A stretch of DNA of 64,000 nucleotides from Roseococcus thiosulfatophilus. Lineage in GTDB: Bacteria > Pseudomonadota > Alphaproteobacteria > Acetobacterales > Acetobacteraceae. The number at the start of each line of letters is the position of its first letter. Within the stretch, counting starts at the first letter, position 1. Of this stretch, positions 26,666 through 35,367 are shown piece by piece. The stretch spans positions 1 to 64,000 of the forward strand of contig NZ_JAFFQY010000011.1 of the NCBI RefSeq assembly GCF_017311575.1, given 5' to 3'. A program made the position numbers and the translations under genes. The notes beneath the pieces were generated by a model, which saw nothing but the letters and a program-made list of their open reading frames with translations, was not told where the DNA came from and did not search any database.

Positions 26666-28219
26666 TCAAGCGGCCTCCCGCGCCAGCAAGGCAAGGCGCC
26701 GCACCCACCACACCGCGCGCTCGAAATGGCCGGTCAGGCGGAACATGGGCTCCGGCGCGTCCTGGGCGGCCTCGCGGCGCAGGCGCTGCATCATCTCGCC
26801 CCGGTCGGCGGCGAGTTCCACCAGCCAGGCGGGGTCGTCGCCGGGGGCGAGGGCGGAGAGTTCCTCCAGCAGCAGGTGCAGCGCCTCGGCCATGGGCGCC
26901 ACGCGCGGGTGGGCCAGCTCCGCGCCCGCCTCCGCGAAGCCCTCCACCGCCTCGCGCAGGGCGACCAGCCCATCCAGCCGCGCGCGGGCGGTGACGGCGG
27001 CGGTGAGGTCCTCGGGCGCCAGTTCGCGCGCCAGCAGCCCCGCCAGGAAATGGCCGATGGCCGCCTCCAGCGCGGGGCTGCCGGCGGCGTCGGGGTTCGC
27101 CGCCTCGCCGCGCAGGGGGCCCAGCGTGCCGGGCAGCCGCGCCAGCAGCCGGGCCTGCTCGGCCGCCACCAGCGGCAGGGCGGAGGGCGGGTCGGCCAGC
27201 GCCTGGGCGTGCAGGAAGCGGGGCTGGCCCGCGGCTTCCAGCGCGTCGGCGGGGGCCAGGCGCGCCATCAGCCCCGCCCAGGCATCGGGCCGGACGAGCG
27301 CCAGCAATGCCATGGCCAGTTGCAGCCACAGGAAGAGAAGGGCGAGCCGCGTGGCGGCCCCCTCGGCCAGCCAGCCGGTCGCGGCCAGGACCAGGGGCGC
27401 GCCGCTGGCCATCTCCAGCGCCAGGGCCGCCAGGAAGATCGCGGCCCCCAACGTCCGCAACACAAGTTGAAACAACACCACCTGCCGCGCCGAGCCGCGC
27501 AGCCCCCGCCCCAGCAGCCAGGCCGCCAGCCCCGAGCCGAAGGACGCACCGCAGATCCCCAGCGCCGCCTGCTCCAATGAGACCAGCCCCGCCCCGTGCA
27601 GCGTGATCAGCAGGATGGAGACGGTGGAGGAGGATTGCGTGACCAGCACCAGCCCCGCCCCCAGCGGCACCAGCAGCCAGGCCATGCCCGCGGTGGCGGC
27701 GAGCAGCCACTGCACCCCCGGCGCATCGCGCAGCGGGGCCGCACCCGCCTGCAGCAGGCCAAGCCCCAGCAGCATCAGGCCCAGCCCGGTCAGTGCCGCC
27801 AGCGCCGGGCGCAGCCGCCCCTGCGCGTCCCCCGCCCGACGCCCGCCCGCCGCCGGCCCGCGGTCCAGGAAGGTCATCACCCCGGCCAGGAACAGCACCC
27901 ACAGCGCGGCCAGGCGCAAATCCATGGTGGCCACCAGCACCAGCCCCGCGGTGCCGACATTGGCCCAGGCCAGCAGCGGCAGGGCGCGGTGCGGGGGCAG
28001 CAGACCCGCGGCGCGCATGGAGGCGGTGATGAAGGTGACGGCGTTGCTGCTCTGCGTCAGCCCGCCCAGCATCAGGCCCAGCAGCGCGGCCGAGCCCGTG
28101 CCGCCGGCCAGCCCCGCCCGCAGGCGCGGCCCGGCCAGCGCGGCCAGCGGCCCCGAAAGGCCGCGCACGCCCAAAAAGAACAGGCCAAGCCCGCCCAGGA
28201 GGGTGGCGGTGAGGTCCAT
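26666..28219 (-). CDS. Na/Pi-cotransporter-family protein with PhoU-like tail
   Basis: The product has 517 residues. The first 310 or so are hydrophobic, with two inverted repeats marked by GLTQSSNAVTFITASMRAAG and VTQSSSTVSILLI, the QSSS hallmark of the Na/Pi-cotransporter II family. The remaining 200 residues are helical and charged, like the PhoU-type tail of bacterial YjbB. It probably moves phosphate (efflux in E. coli YjbB) across the inner membrane. It is divergent from the RsbW-like gene. The gene is 55 bp upstream of the acyl-CoA dehydrogenase on the same strand, but no functional link is apparent. Confidence 0.85.
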   Translation of the reverse strand: MDLTATLLGGLGLFFLGVRGLSGPLAALAGPRLRAGLAGGTGSAALLGLMLGGLTQSSNAVTFITASMRAAGLLPPHRALPLLAWANVGTAGLVLVATMDLRLAALWVLFLAGVMTFLDRGPAAGGRRAGDAQGRLRPALAALTGLGLMLLGLGLLQAGAAPLRDAPGVQWLLAATAGMAWLLVPLGAGLVLVTQSSSTVSILLITLHGAGLVSLEQAALGICGASFGSGLAAWLLGRGLRGSARQVVLFQLVLRTLGAAIFLAALALEMASGAPLVLAATGWLAEGAATRLALLFLWLQLAMALLALVRPDAWAGLMARLAPADALEAAGQPRFLHAQALADPPSALPLVAAEQARLLARLPGTLGPLRGEAANPDAAGSPALEAAIGHFLAGLLARELAPEDLTAAVTARARLDGLVALREAVEGFAEAGAELAHPRVAPMAEALHLLLEELSALAPGDDPAWLVELAADRGEMMQRLRREAAQDAPEPMFRLTGHFERAVWWVRRLALLAREAA

Positions 28220-28387
28220 GCTATGCAGCGGCCCTGGGCATCATGTCATAAAAATGCAAAGAAACATCAGGGGCTTGCCCTCCCTGGCCCGAGGTGCCGC
28301 CGAAGCCCGCGCCGCGTCAAGCCAAGGATTTCCCAGCGGGCGGCGGCGGGGCTAGTCTCACCCCCCAACCACACGAGGCCCGCCCGC

Positions 28388-28801
28388 ATGGACCAGCCCC
28401 GCATGACGCTGCGCCTGCCCCCCGGCACGGAGGAGGTGGCGCGTCTGCTGGACGAGGTGGAAGCCTTCGCCGAGGAGGCCGAAATCCCCACCGCGCTCGC
28501 CATGCGGCTCGCCCTCGTCGCGGAGGAGCTGGCGGCGAACGTGGTCATGCACGGCACGGGCGCGGGCTACTTCGCCTTCACCGCCACGGTCACCGAGGCG
28601 GGCGTGGCCATCCTCTTCGAGGATGACGGCCCGGCATTCGACCCGCTGGCCGCCCCCGAGGCCGCGACCGGCGCGGGCGTGGATTCGCGCGAGGTGGGCG
28701 GGCTCGGCCTGCATCTGCTGCGGAAGATGACGCGGGGCGCCGCCTGGGAACGGGCGGGCGGCGTCAACCGCCTGACCTGCCTGCTGCCCCGCGACCACTG
28801 A
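28388..28801 (+). CDS. RsbW-like anti-sigma factor/serine kinase (HATPase_c_2)
   Basis: The product has 137 residues from MDQPRMTLRLPPGTEE. VAEELAANVVMHG is the N box, FEDDGPAFDP the G1 box and VGGLGLHLLRKM the G2 box of the GHKL ATPases of anti-sigma-factor type. Such kinases bind either a sigma factor or a STAS antagonist, and phosphorylate the antagonist on Ser. The next gene is a STAS protein, which fits. The start at 28388 is the first ATG after the ATTTCCC-rich gap; the in-frame sequence before it lies antisense to the transporter. No sigma factor is in the window. Confidence 0.87.
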   Translation: MDQPRMTLRLPPGTEEVARLLDEVEAFAEEAEIPTALAMRLALVAEELAANVVMHGTGAGYFAFTATVTEAGVAILFEDDGPAFDPLAAPEAATGAGVDSREVGGLGLHLLRKMTRGAAWERAGGVNRLTCLLPRDH

Positions 28802-28909
28802 ACATTCCCATCAAGGGCCGGATTTCGCGCCGCGCGGTTCTTGGATTAATCTGCGGCTGACATTGGGCACCGCCCTCGCGGAACGCCGCATCACACGGAG
28901 CGACCACGC

Positions 28910-29233
28910 ATGGAGATCACCGAGACCAGCGAAGGCGGAAAGGCGGTGGCCATCCTCGACGGCCGCCTCGACACCGCGACGGCGGCGGCGGCCGAGGCGA
29001 AGCTGCTGGCGATGCTGGGCCAGGGGGCCGTGATCGCGGACCTCTCGGCGGTGCGCTACGTCTCCTCGGCCGGGCTGCGCGTGCTGCTCAAGGCGGCCAA
29101 GCAGGCCAAGGCGGCGGGCCATGGCTTCGCGGTGGCCGGGCTGCAGCCCGCGGTGCGCGAGGTCTTCGAGATCAGCGGCTTCGACAAGATCATCCCCGCC
29201 TACGACACGCGGGCCGACGCCGCGGCGGGCTGA
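28910..29233 (+). CDS. STAS-domain anti-sigma factor antagonist
   Basis: The product is a 107-residue single STAS domain. ILDGRLDTATA starts the fold, and RYVSSAGLRVLLKAAKQAK holds the usual phosphorylatable Ser of SpoIIAA/RsbV proteins. FEISGFDKIIPAY closes it. The expected role is to bind the RsbW-like kinase when unphosphorylated and release its target; the kinase phosphorylates it and the PP2C protein encoded at 35368 would dephosphorylate it. Located 108 bp after the kinase gene and 6 bp before cheR. Confidence 0.9.
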   Translation: MEITETSEGGKAVAILDGRLDTATAAAAEAKLLAMLGQGAVIADLSAVRYVSSAGLRVLLKAAKQAKAAGHGFAVAGLQPAVREVFEISGFDKIIPAYDTRADAAAG

Positions 29234-29239
29234 CCGCCC

Positions 29240-30004
29240 ATGTCCGCGCCCGCCCGCCTGGCCGATGGCGACCTGGCGGAGGGCGTGATGGCGGCGGTCG
29301 GGCGCATCGCGGGGCTCGCGCCCTCGCCCGTGCTGGCGGGGCGGCTCGCGGCCGCCGCCGCGCTGCTGCCCGCCTGCGCCGCCGCCCCCGAACACCATGA
29401 CCACCCGGCCTGGGCCGCGCTGCTCGATGCGGTGACGGTGCAGGAGACGCGGCTGTTCCGCATCCCCGCGCAATGCGCCGCACTTGGCGCGTTGCTGCCC
29501 GGAATCGCCGCGCGCGCGCGGGCGGAGGGGCGGGCGCTGCGCCTGCTCTCGGCCGGCTGCGCCTCGGGCGAGGAGGCATTCACCCTCGCCGCCCTGGCCC
29601 GCGCCGCGGCACCCGACTGGCCGGTGGAGGTGCTCGGCCTCGACCTCTGCCGCCCCGCCTTGGCCCGCGCCCAATCGGGCCGGCTGGAACCCGGCCTGGG
29701 TGACCCGCTGGCCCTGGTGCCCCCTGCCCTGCTGCCCGACTTCGCGAACGGCCAGCCCGCGCCGGCCCTGCGCGCGCGGGCGCGTTTCCGGCGCGCCAAC
29801 CTGCACCTCGATCTCGGCGCGGCGGGCGAGTTCGACGTGGTCTTCTGCCGCAACGTGCTGATCTACCTGACGGAGCCGGCGCGGGAGGCGCTGCTGGCGC
29901 GGCTGCGCGCGGCGCTGGCGCCGGGCGGGGTGCTGGGCCTCGGCCCCACCGACCGCCACCCGCCCGGCATGGCGCATCTGGGCGAGAACCTTCTGGATGG
30001 CTGA
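29240..30004 (+). CDS. cheR: CheR-type chemoreceptor methyltransferase
   Basis: The product has 254 residues. The short N-terminal helical part carries TVQETRLFRIPAQ, the CheR substrate region. RLLSAGCASGEEAFTLA is the SAM-binding loop, VEVLGLDLCRPALARAQ the acidic strand, and DVVFCRNVLIYLTEPAR the conserved NVLIYF-like motif. It methylates glutamates of chemoreceptors. It is 6 bp from the STAS gene and overlaps the CheW gene by 8 bp, within a run of overlapping genes. At 254 residues it is a little shorter than E. coli CheR (286). Confidence 0.9.
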   Translation: MSAPARLADGDLAEGVMAAVGRIAGLAPSPVLAGRLAAAAALLPACAAAPEHHDHPAWAALLDAVTVQETRLFRIPAQCAALGALLPGIAARARAEGRALRLLSAGCASGEEAFTLAALARAAAPDWPVEVLGLDLCRPALARAQSGRLEPGLGDPLALVPPALLPDFANGQPAPALRARARFRRANLHLDLGAAGEFDVVFCRNVLIYLTEPAREALLARLRAALAPGGVLGLGPTDRHPPGMAHLGENLLDG

Positions 30005-30935
30005 GCCCGCCCCCCTGCTGCCCCTGCCCGGCGGCGGCTGGTGCGCGCTGGGCGGCGGCACGGCCGAGCCCGTCTCCGCCCCGCCGCGCGCCATCCCCGA
30101 GCAGGCCGCGCCCCTGGCCGAGGCCGCGCCACCCCCCGCCCCCCGCCGGCGCGGCACGGGTCTGGAGGCGCTGCACCTGAGCCTCTCCGGCGTGGCGCTG
30201 GCCCTGCCCTCGGCGCTGGCCGAGCACATCCACCCCATGCCGGAGCTCATGCCCCTGCCCGGCGCGCCCGCCTGCGTGCGCGGGCTGGCGCTGGCCGGCG
30301 GCGCGCCCATCCTGGTGCTGGACAGCCTGGAAGTGGCGGGCGGTGGCGGCGTGGCGGAGGCCCCCGCCTGGCTGCTGGCGCTGCGCTGGAAGGGGCGGCG
30401 GCTCGGCCTGCCTGCCGGGCGCATCGCCGCCGGCCCCGCCGTGCCGGCGCTGCGGCATTTCGAGACATGGCTGGAGACTCGCCCCGCCCAGGCGGCGCTG
30501 GCCCTGGCGCCCCCCGCGCTGGAGGAGGCCATGAGCCGCCCCATCGCCGAACGCCACCTGGTGCTGTTCCGCGCGGGCGGGCTGCGCGCCGCCCTGCCGG
30601 CCGAGGCGGTGCACGCCGTGCTCGCCCCCGTCCGCGCGCAATCCCTGCCCGGCGGCGGCGGTGTGGTGGCGCCCCACCGGGGCGAATTGCTGCCGGTGCG
30701 CGACGCCGGGCTGCGCCTGGGTGCCGCCCCCGCCGCGCCCGGTGCCGCCGTGCCGATGATCCGCCTTGCCCTGGCGCGCGAATGCCTGGTGGCGGTCACG
30801 GCCATCGAGGGGGTGCGGCGCATCCCCGCCGCCGACATCACCCCCCTCGGCGCGGGCGAAGGCCTGGTGGCGGGGCTCGCGCGGGTGCAGGGCGAGAACC
30901 TGATGCTGCTCTCCCCCACGGCGCTGGCCGCATGA
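29997..30935 (+). CDS. Tandem CheW-domain coupling protein
   Basis: The product has 312 residues. After a Pro/Ala-rich stretch of about 50, residues 57-165 (LSLSGVALALPSALAEH, LPGAPACVRGLALAGG) and 185-310 (ERHLVLFRAGGLRAALPAEA, RGELLPVRDAGLRLG, GLARVQGENLMLLSP) each look like a CheW beta-barrel. The first is the more diverged. CheW couples receptor to CheA, and two linked domains would let one protein bridge two partners. The start overlaps cheR, the end overlaps cheB (ATGA). No single-domain CheW is present in the cluster. Confidence 0.8.
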   Translation: MAEPAPLLPLPGGGWCALGGGTAEPVSAPPRAIPEQAAPLAEAAPPPAPRRRGTGLEALHLSLSGVALALPSALAEHIHPMPELMPLPGAPACVRGLALAGGAPILVLDSLEVAGGGGVAEAPAWLLALRWKGRRLGLPAGRIAAGPAVPALRHFETWLETRPAQAALALAPPALEEAMSRPIAERHLVLFRAGGLRAALPAEAVHAVLAPVRAQSLPGGGGVVAPHRGELLPVRDAGLRLGAAPAAPGAAVPMIRLALARECLVAVTAIEGVRRIPAADITPLGAGEGLVAGLARVQGENLMLLSPTALAA

Positions 30936-31948
30936 ACGCGGCCCCCCTCCGCGTCGTCGTGGTGGATGACAGCGCCTTCATGCGCATGGCGCTGCGCCGC
31001 ATCATCGAGGCGGAGGGCGACCTCAGCGTGGTGGGCGAGGCCGCCGATGGCGAGGCCGGCGTCGAAGCCGTGCGCCGGCTGCGGCCCGAGCTGGTGGCGA
31101 TGGATGTGGAGATGCCCGTCCTCTCCGGCATCGAGGCCACGCGGCGAATCATGGCGCTCGACACCCCGCCCGCCGTGGTCATGGTCAGCCAGCACACGCA
31201 GGACCACAGCCCCGCCGCGCTGGAGGCACTGGCCGCCGGCGCCGCCGACTACATCAGCAAGGAGACGGGGCTGGGCGGGCTCGACCTCGGCCATCTCGAC
31301 CGCGCGCTGCGCGAGCGGCTGCGGCACTGGGCGCGGGCGCGGGCGATGGTGGGGCGGCCCGGGGCCGCGCCGGGGCGGGCCGCGCTGGGGGCACCGCCGC
31401 CACTTGTGCTCGTCGCGGCCTCGACCGGAGGGCCGGAGGCGCTGGCCGCGCTGCTGGCGGCCTCGGGCCCACTGCCCGTGCCCATGGTCATCGCCCAGCA
31501 CATGCCGCGCGGCCTGGCGCCGGAACTGGCCGCGCAGCTTGGCCGCCGGGCGGGCTGGCCGGTGCGCGCGGCGGGGCCGGAGGAGGCGCTGCGCGGCGGC
31601 GAGGCGCTGCTGCTGCCCGAGGATGGCGTGGTGCTGCGCGCGGGCGACGGGCTGCGGCTGCGCCTGGCACCGGGCGGCGGCGTGGTGCACCCCTCGGCCG
31701 ACCTGCTGTTCCGTTCCGCCGCCACCTCGGGCCTGCCGGCCGCCGCCGTGGTGCTGACCGGCATGGGCGAGGATGGCGCGGCGGGGGCGGAGGCGCTGGC
31801 GGCCATCGGCGGGCGCGTGCTGGTGCAATCGGCCGAGAGCGCCGTGGTTCCGGGCATGCCGCGCGCCGCCGCCGCCCGGGTGGCGGGGGCGGAGGCGCTG
31901 CGGCCCGCTGATCTCGGCGCGCTGCTGCGCGGCTGGTGGCCCGCATGA
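30932..31948 (+). CDS. cheB: CheB receptor methylesterase/deamidase
   Basis: The product has 338 residues. The receiver domain (7-125) shows VVVVDDSAFMR, phosphorylatable Asp in VAMDVEMPVLSG, and VSQHTQDHSPAALEAL. The catalytic domain from about 155 has Ser in VAASTGGPEAL, His in IAQHMPRGLAPEL and Asp in LTGMGEDGAAGAEAL, the CheB triad. It removes methyl groups from chemoreceptors when phosphorylated by CheA. Translationally coupled on both sides (ATGA). Confidence 0.93.
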   Translation: MNAAPLRVVVVDDSAFMRMALRRIIEAEGDLSVVGEAADGEAGVEAVRRLRPELVAMDVEMPVLSGIEATRRIMALDTPPAVVMVSQHTQDHSPAALEALAAGAADYISKETGLGGLDLGHLDRALRERLRHWARARAMVGRPGAAPGRAALGAPPPLVLVAASTGGPEALAALLAASGPLPVPMVIAQHMPRGLAPELAAQLGRRAGWPVRAAGPEEALRGGEALLLPEDGVVLRAGDGLRLRLAPGGGVVHPSADLLFRSAATSGLPAAAVVLTGMGEDGAAGAEALAAIGGRVLVQSAESAVVPGMPRAAAARVAGAEALRPADLGALLRGWWPA

Positions 31949-32598
31949 CCGACCCCGAGCTTCTGGCCGCCTTCCAGGAGGAATTCGCCGCCGGTTGCGC
32001 CGCCCTGGCCACCGCCCCCGACCTCACGGCCGCCCGGCGGCAGGTGGCGCAGCTTCTCGCCATGGCCGAGGCGCTGGAGATGGCGCCGCTGCGCGAGGCC
32101 CTGGCCGCGCTGGAGGGCGAGGAGGCGCTGGAGGCGTTGCGCCAGGGCGCCCCCGTGCTGGCCGCGCTCGCTTCCGGCGACACCCAAGCCGCCGACACCA
32201 CGGCCCGCGTGCTGATCGTGGATGACAGCGCCACCATCCGCCGCCTGTTGCGCGAAATCCTGGCCACCGACCCCTTCTTCACCGTGGTGGGCGAGGCGAT
32301 GGACGGAAGCGCGGGCCTCGCCGAACTGGCCCGGCTGCGGCCGGACCTGACCCTGCTCGACCTCGAGATGCCCGTGCTGGACGGCATGGGCTTCCTGGCC
32401 GAATGGGCGTTGACGGGGCCGGGCGAGGTGGTGGTCGTCTCCTCCGCCGCGCATCCGGGCAGCCCGGCGGCGCTGGAGGCGCTGCGGCGCGGGGCGCGGG
32501 CGGCGGTGGCCAAGCCCTCGGGCGCGCTTTCGCCCGACCTCGCCGCGCGATCGGGCGAGGCCATCCTGCGCGCGGCGCGGGCCGCACTGGAGCGCTGA
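31945..32598 (+). CDS. Response regulator with an N-terminal Hpt-like domain lacking its histidine
   Basis: The product has 217 residues from MTDPELLAAFQEEFAAGCAAL. The first 80 or so residues are helical and resemble the start of CheA P1/Hpt domains, but contain no His at all. From about 90 a receiver domain follows: ARVLIVDDSATIRRLL, phosphorylatable Asp in TLLDLEMPVLDGMG, VVSSAAHPGSP and the Lys in VAKPSGALS. No output domain follows. It may act as a phosphate sink or as an adaptor that CheA phosphorylates. It overlaps cheB (ATGA) and cheA (TGATG). Confidence 0.85.
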   Translation: MTDPELLAAFQEEFAAGCAALATAPDLTAARRQVAQLLAMAEALEMAPLREALAALEGEEALEALRQGAPVLAALASGDTQAADTTARVLIVDDSATIRRLLREILATDPFFTVVGEAMDGSAGLAELARLRPDLTLLDLEMPVLDGMGFLAEWALTGPGEVVVVSSAAHPGSPAALEALRRGARAAVAKPSGALSPDLAARSGEAILRAARAALER

Positions 32599-34955
32599 TG
32601 GAAGCCGACGACCCGCTCTGGCAGGAATTCGCGGCCGAGACGGCCGAGCACCTGGACACGCTCGAACAGGGCCTCGACGGTAGCGCGCCGGTGGATGTGC
32701 TGTTCCGCGCCATGCACAGCCTGAAGGGCATGTCGGCCGCACTCGGCGCGCAGGGCATGGGCGCGCTGGCGCATCGCGCGGAGGATGTGCTGGGGCTGGT
32801 CCGGGCCGGCCGCATGGCGCTGGACGCGCCCGCGCGTGACGCGCTGCTGGCGGCGGTGGACGCGCTGCGGGCGCAGCGGACGGCGCTGCTGGAACGCCAA
32901 GCCGATGCGCCGCCGCCGCCGGAGCTGCTGACGCGGCTGGCCGCCTTGGCCGAGGGGCGCCCCGAATCCGCGCCCGCCGCCGCACCCTCAGCGCCGGCCA
33001 CGGATGCTTCGCCCTTGCGCCTCAGCCTCGCCGCGCGCCTCGCCGAGGAGGTGCCGGCCCTGGCGCGGGGCGAGGCCCTGCCCGGCCTGGCCGAAGCCGC
33101 CGAGGGCGCGGAGCTGCCGCGCCTGGCCATGCTGCTGCGCGCCGCCCCCGGCTCCGCCGCCGGTTTCGGGCGGCTGCGCACGGCGCTGCGCCTGCTGGAG
33201 GAGAATACCGGCATGCCCGCCGGCGCCAGCATCGCCTGGCCCGACCCGCCCGACCCCGACCCGCTGCTGACGGCCCCCGATGCCCGACTGGCCGAGGCCG
33301 CGCGCGACTATGCCGATGCGGCCCTCGCCTATGGGGTGGAGGGCGCCGAGACGCTCGGTCGGCAGGTGCAGGATTTGGCGCTGCGCGGCCTGCCCCGGCC
33401 GGCGGGGCTGGAGGCGGCGCTGGCGGCCGGGCGGCCGATCGAGGGCGCGCTGGCGCCGCCGCCGCCGCCGCTCACACCGGGGCTGGCCGCCGTGCTGCCG
33501 CCCTCTTCCCATGCGCGCGCCGCCGCCGCCATGGCATCGGGGCAGCGCATCTGGCGGCTGCGCCTGGGGCCGCTCGCCGCCGCCGAGGCCCTGGCCGCCC
33601 CCTTCCTCGCGCGCGCCGGCGAGGTGCTGGCCAGCGCCGGCCCGCCCGAGGCCATGGACATCTTCCTGGCCAGCGCCCTGCCGGCCGGCGAGATGGCGGC
33701 GCTCCGCGCCGAGACGGACCCCGAGGGCGTGGCGCTGGCCCATCTGGCCCCCGCCGACGCCCCGCCCCCCGCCCCCACCATGCGCGTGCGGCAGGACCGG
33801 ATTGATGCCGTCATCGCGCTGGAGACGGAGCTGCGCGCGGCCTCGCTCGCCCTGACCGAGGCGCTGGCGGCCCCCGAGGCGCGCTCGGCCCTGGCGGAGC
33901 TGGGCGCCTTGCAGGGCCGCCTGCCGCCGGCCTTCGCCGCGCGCATCGCGGGGCCGCTGGAGCGGCTGCGCGCCGCCACGGGCGCCGCAGAGCGCGCGGC
34001 GGGCCGGGTGGCGCTCACCCTCGGCCAACTGGACGAGGCGGTGCTGGCGCTCCGCGTCGTGCCCTTCGCGACCCTGGCCGCCCGCCTGCCCCGTGCCCTG
34101 CGCGCGGCCGCCGAAGCCGGGGGCAAGCAGGCCGCGCTGGTGGTGGAGGGCGAGGATGTGCAGCTCGACCGCGCGCTGGCCGATGCGCTGGCGGACCCGC
34201 TGCTGCACCTGATCCGCAATGCCGCCGACCATGGCGTGGAACCGCCGGCCGAGCGCATGGCCGCCGGCAAGCCCGCCACGGCCCAGCTCGTGCTGAGCGC
34301 GGAACGCCTGCCGGGCCGGCTGCGCGTGAGCCTTTCCGATGATGGGCTCGGCATTGACGAGGCGCTGGTGCTGGCACGCGCGGTCGAACGCGGCCTTGTC
34401 TCGCCCGACTCCGCCCAGCGCCTAGCGCCGGCCGACATCCATGCGCTGCTCTTCCTGCCCGGCTTCTCGACGCGCGAGGCGGTGAGCGAGACCTCCGGCC
34501 GCGGCGTGGGCCTCGATGTGGTGCAGGAGGCGGCGCGGCGCGCGGGGGGCGTGGTGCGGGTGGAAAGCACGCGGGGCCAGGGCACGCGCTTCACGCTGGA
34601 CGTGCCGCTCAATGCCGCCATCCAACCCGTGCTGCTGGTGGAGGCGGGCGGGCATGCCTATGCGCTGCCGGCGGGGCGGGTGGAGGCCGTGCTGCGGCCC
34701 GAGGAATGCCCGGCCGATGCCGCCCCCCTGGCGCTGGAGACCGTGCTGCGCCTGCCGCCCGCGCGGCCAGGCGCGGTGGTGGTGTTGCGCCGGCCGGCCG
34801 GGAAGCTTTCGCTGGCCGTGGCGCGGCTGGGGCGGCGGACGGATTTGCTGCTGAAGCCGCTGCACCCCGACCTCGCCGCGACGCCCGGGGTGGGGGGCGT
34901 GGGCGTGCTGGGCAATGGCGAGGCGGTGCTGCTGCTGGAGCCGGACGGGCTTTAA
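32598..34955 (+). CDS. cheA: CheA histidine kinase
   Basis: The product has 785 residues. The P1/Hpt domain (1-100) has H40 in FRAMHSLKGMSAALG. A long Ala/Pro-rich middle of about 330 residues, unlike standard P2, contains extra regions of unknown role. Dimerisation and ATPase domains follow: VLALRVVPFATLA, the N box HLIRNAADHGVEPP near 536, SDDGLGIDEA, and SGRGVGLDVVQEAARR. The C-terminus is a CheW-like regulatory domain (QPVLLVEAGGHAYALPAGRV). It autophosphorylates on H40 and passes phosphate to CheB, the receiver protein and perhaps the receiver-PP2C protein. Confidence 0.92.
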   Translation: MEADDPLWQEFAAETAEHLDTLEQGLDGSAPVDVLFRAMHSLKGMSAALGAQGMGALAHRAEDVLGLVRAGRMALDAPARDALLAAVDALRAQRTALLERQADAPPPPELLTRLAALAEGRPESAPAAAPSAPATDASPLRLSLAARLAEEVPALARGEALPGLAEAAEGAELPRLAMLLRAAPGSAAGFGRLRTALRLLEENTGMPAGASIAWPDPPDPDPLLTAPDARLAEAARDYADAALAYGVEGAETLGRQVQDLALRGLPRPAGLEAALAAGRPIEGALAPPPPPLTPGLAAVLPPSSHARAAAAMASGQRIWRLRLGPLAAAEALAAPFLARAGEVLASAGPPEAMDIFLASALPAGEMAALRAETDPEGVALAHLAPADAPPPAPTMRVRQDRIDAVIALETELRAASLALTEALAAPEARSALAELGALQGRLPPAFAARIAGPLERLRAATGAAERAAGRVALTLGQLDEAVLALRVVPFATLAARLPRALRAAAEAGGKQAALVVEGEDVQLDRALADALADPLLHLIRNAADHGVEPPAERMAAGKPATAQLVLSAERLPGRLRVSLSDDGLGIDEALVLARAVERGLVSPDSAQRLAPADIHALLFLPGFSTREAVSETSGRGVGLDVVQEAARRAGGVVRVESTRGQGTRFTLDVPLNAAIQPVLLVEAGGHAYALPAGRVEAVLRPEECPADAAPLALETVLRLPPARPGAVVVLRRPAGKLSLAVARLGRRTDLLLKPLHPDLAATPGVGGVGVLGNGEAVLLLEPDGL

Positions 34956-34970
34956 GCCTGTCTCAGCTTT

Positions 34971-35321
34971 TTATCTCAACTCATTGTCCCGGATGGATTC
35001 CGCGCCCTTCTTCTCGTTCAGCTTGCCCAGCTGCGTGTCCAGCAGGGCGCGCAGCTTCTTGATGGCGCCGGCCCAGGCCTCGGGCAGCGTGGCCGCCATA
35101 TGCGTCACGGCCACGGGCTTCTGGCCGGAGGGCCGGGCCTCCATCAGGCAGCGCTTGTCGTTGTCGCCGGGCTTGGCGGCATTCTCGTCGCTGAGGTGCA
35201 CCTCGATGCGCGTCACCTGCTGCGCGAAGCGGGAAAGCCCCTGCTCCACATCCTCCTGCACCCGGGCCACCAGCGTCTCGCGGCCGGCGATGTTGTAATC
35301 CGTGTTGACCTGGATCTGCAC
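34971..35321 (-). CDS. HPF/RaiA-family ribosome-associated protein
   Basis: The product has 116 residues from a GTG start (MQIQVNTDYNIAGRETLV) with a GATGAGGAAAA site. IEVHLSDENAAKPGDNDKR, EARPSGQKPVAVTHMA and AIKKLRALLDTQLGKL fit the hibernation-promoting/RaiA fold; it is a short form without the C-terminal dimerisation domain of long HPF. It would bind the decoding centre of the 30S subunit under stress. It lies 46 bp downstream of the receiver-PP2C gene on the same strand, and 15 bp from convergent cheA, so it is physically part of the chemosensory cluster. Confidence 0.82.
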   Translation of the reverse strand: MQIQVNTDYNIAGRETLVARVQEDVEQGLSRFAQQVTRIEVHLSDENAAKPGDNDKRCLMEARPSGQKPVAVTHMAATLPEAWAGAIKKLRALLDTQLGKLNEKKGAESIRDNELR

Positions 35322-35367
35322 GCGTTTTCCTCATCTTGTTCGTTGAGGAAAAGCGCCGGAGCGCGGC

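Noticed and set aside
28880-28899. EcfG-like promoter (GGAAC...CG) before the STAS gene
   Set aside because: Only half of the -10 element matches, and it overlaps the ribosome-binding region.
28811-31828. A 1005-codon open frame on minus across the che genes
   Set aside because: Antisense to STAS, cheR, cheW and cheB, which show clear domain motifs; translation is Arg/Gln/His-rich without any fold signal.
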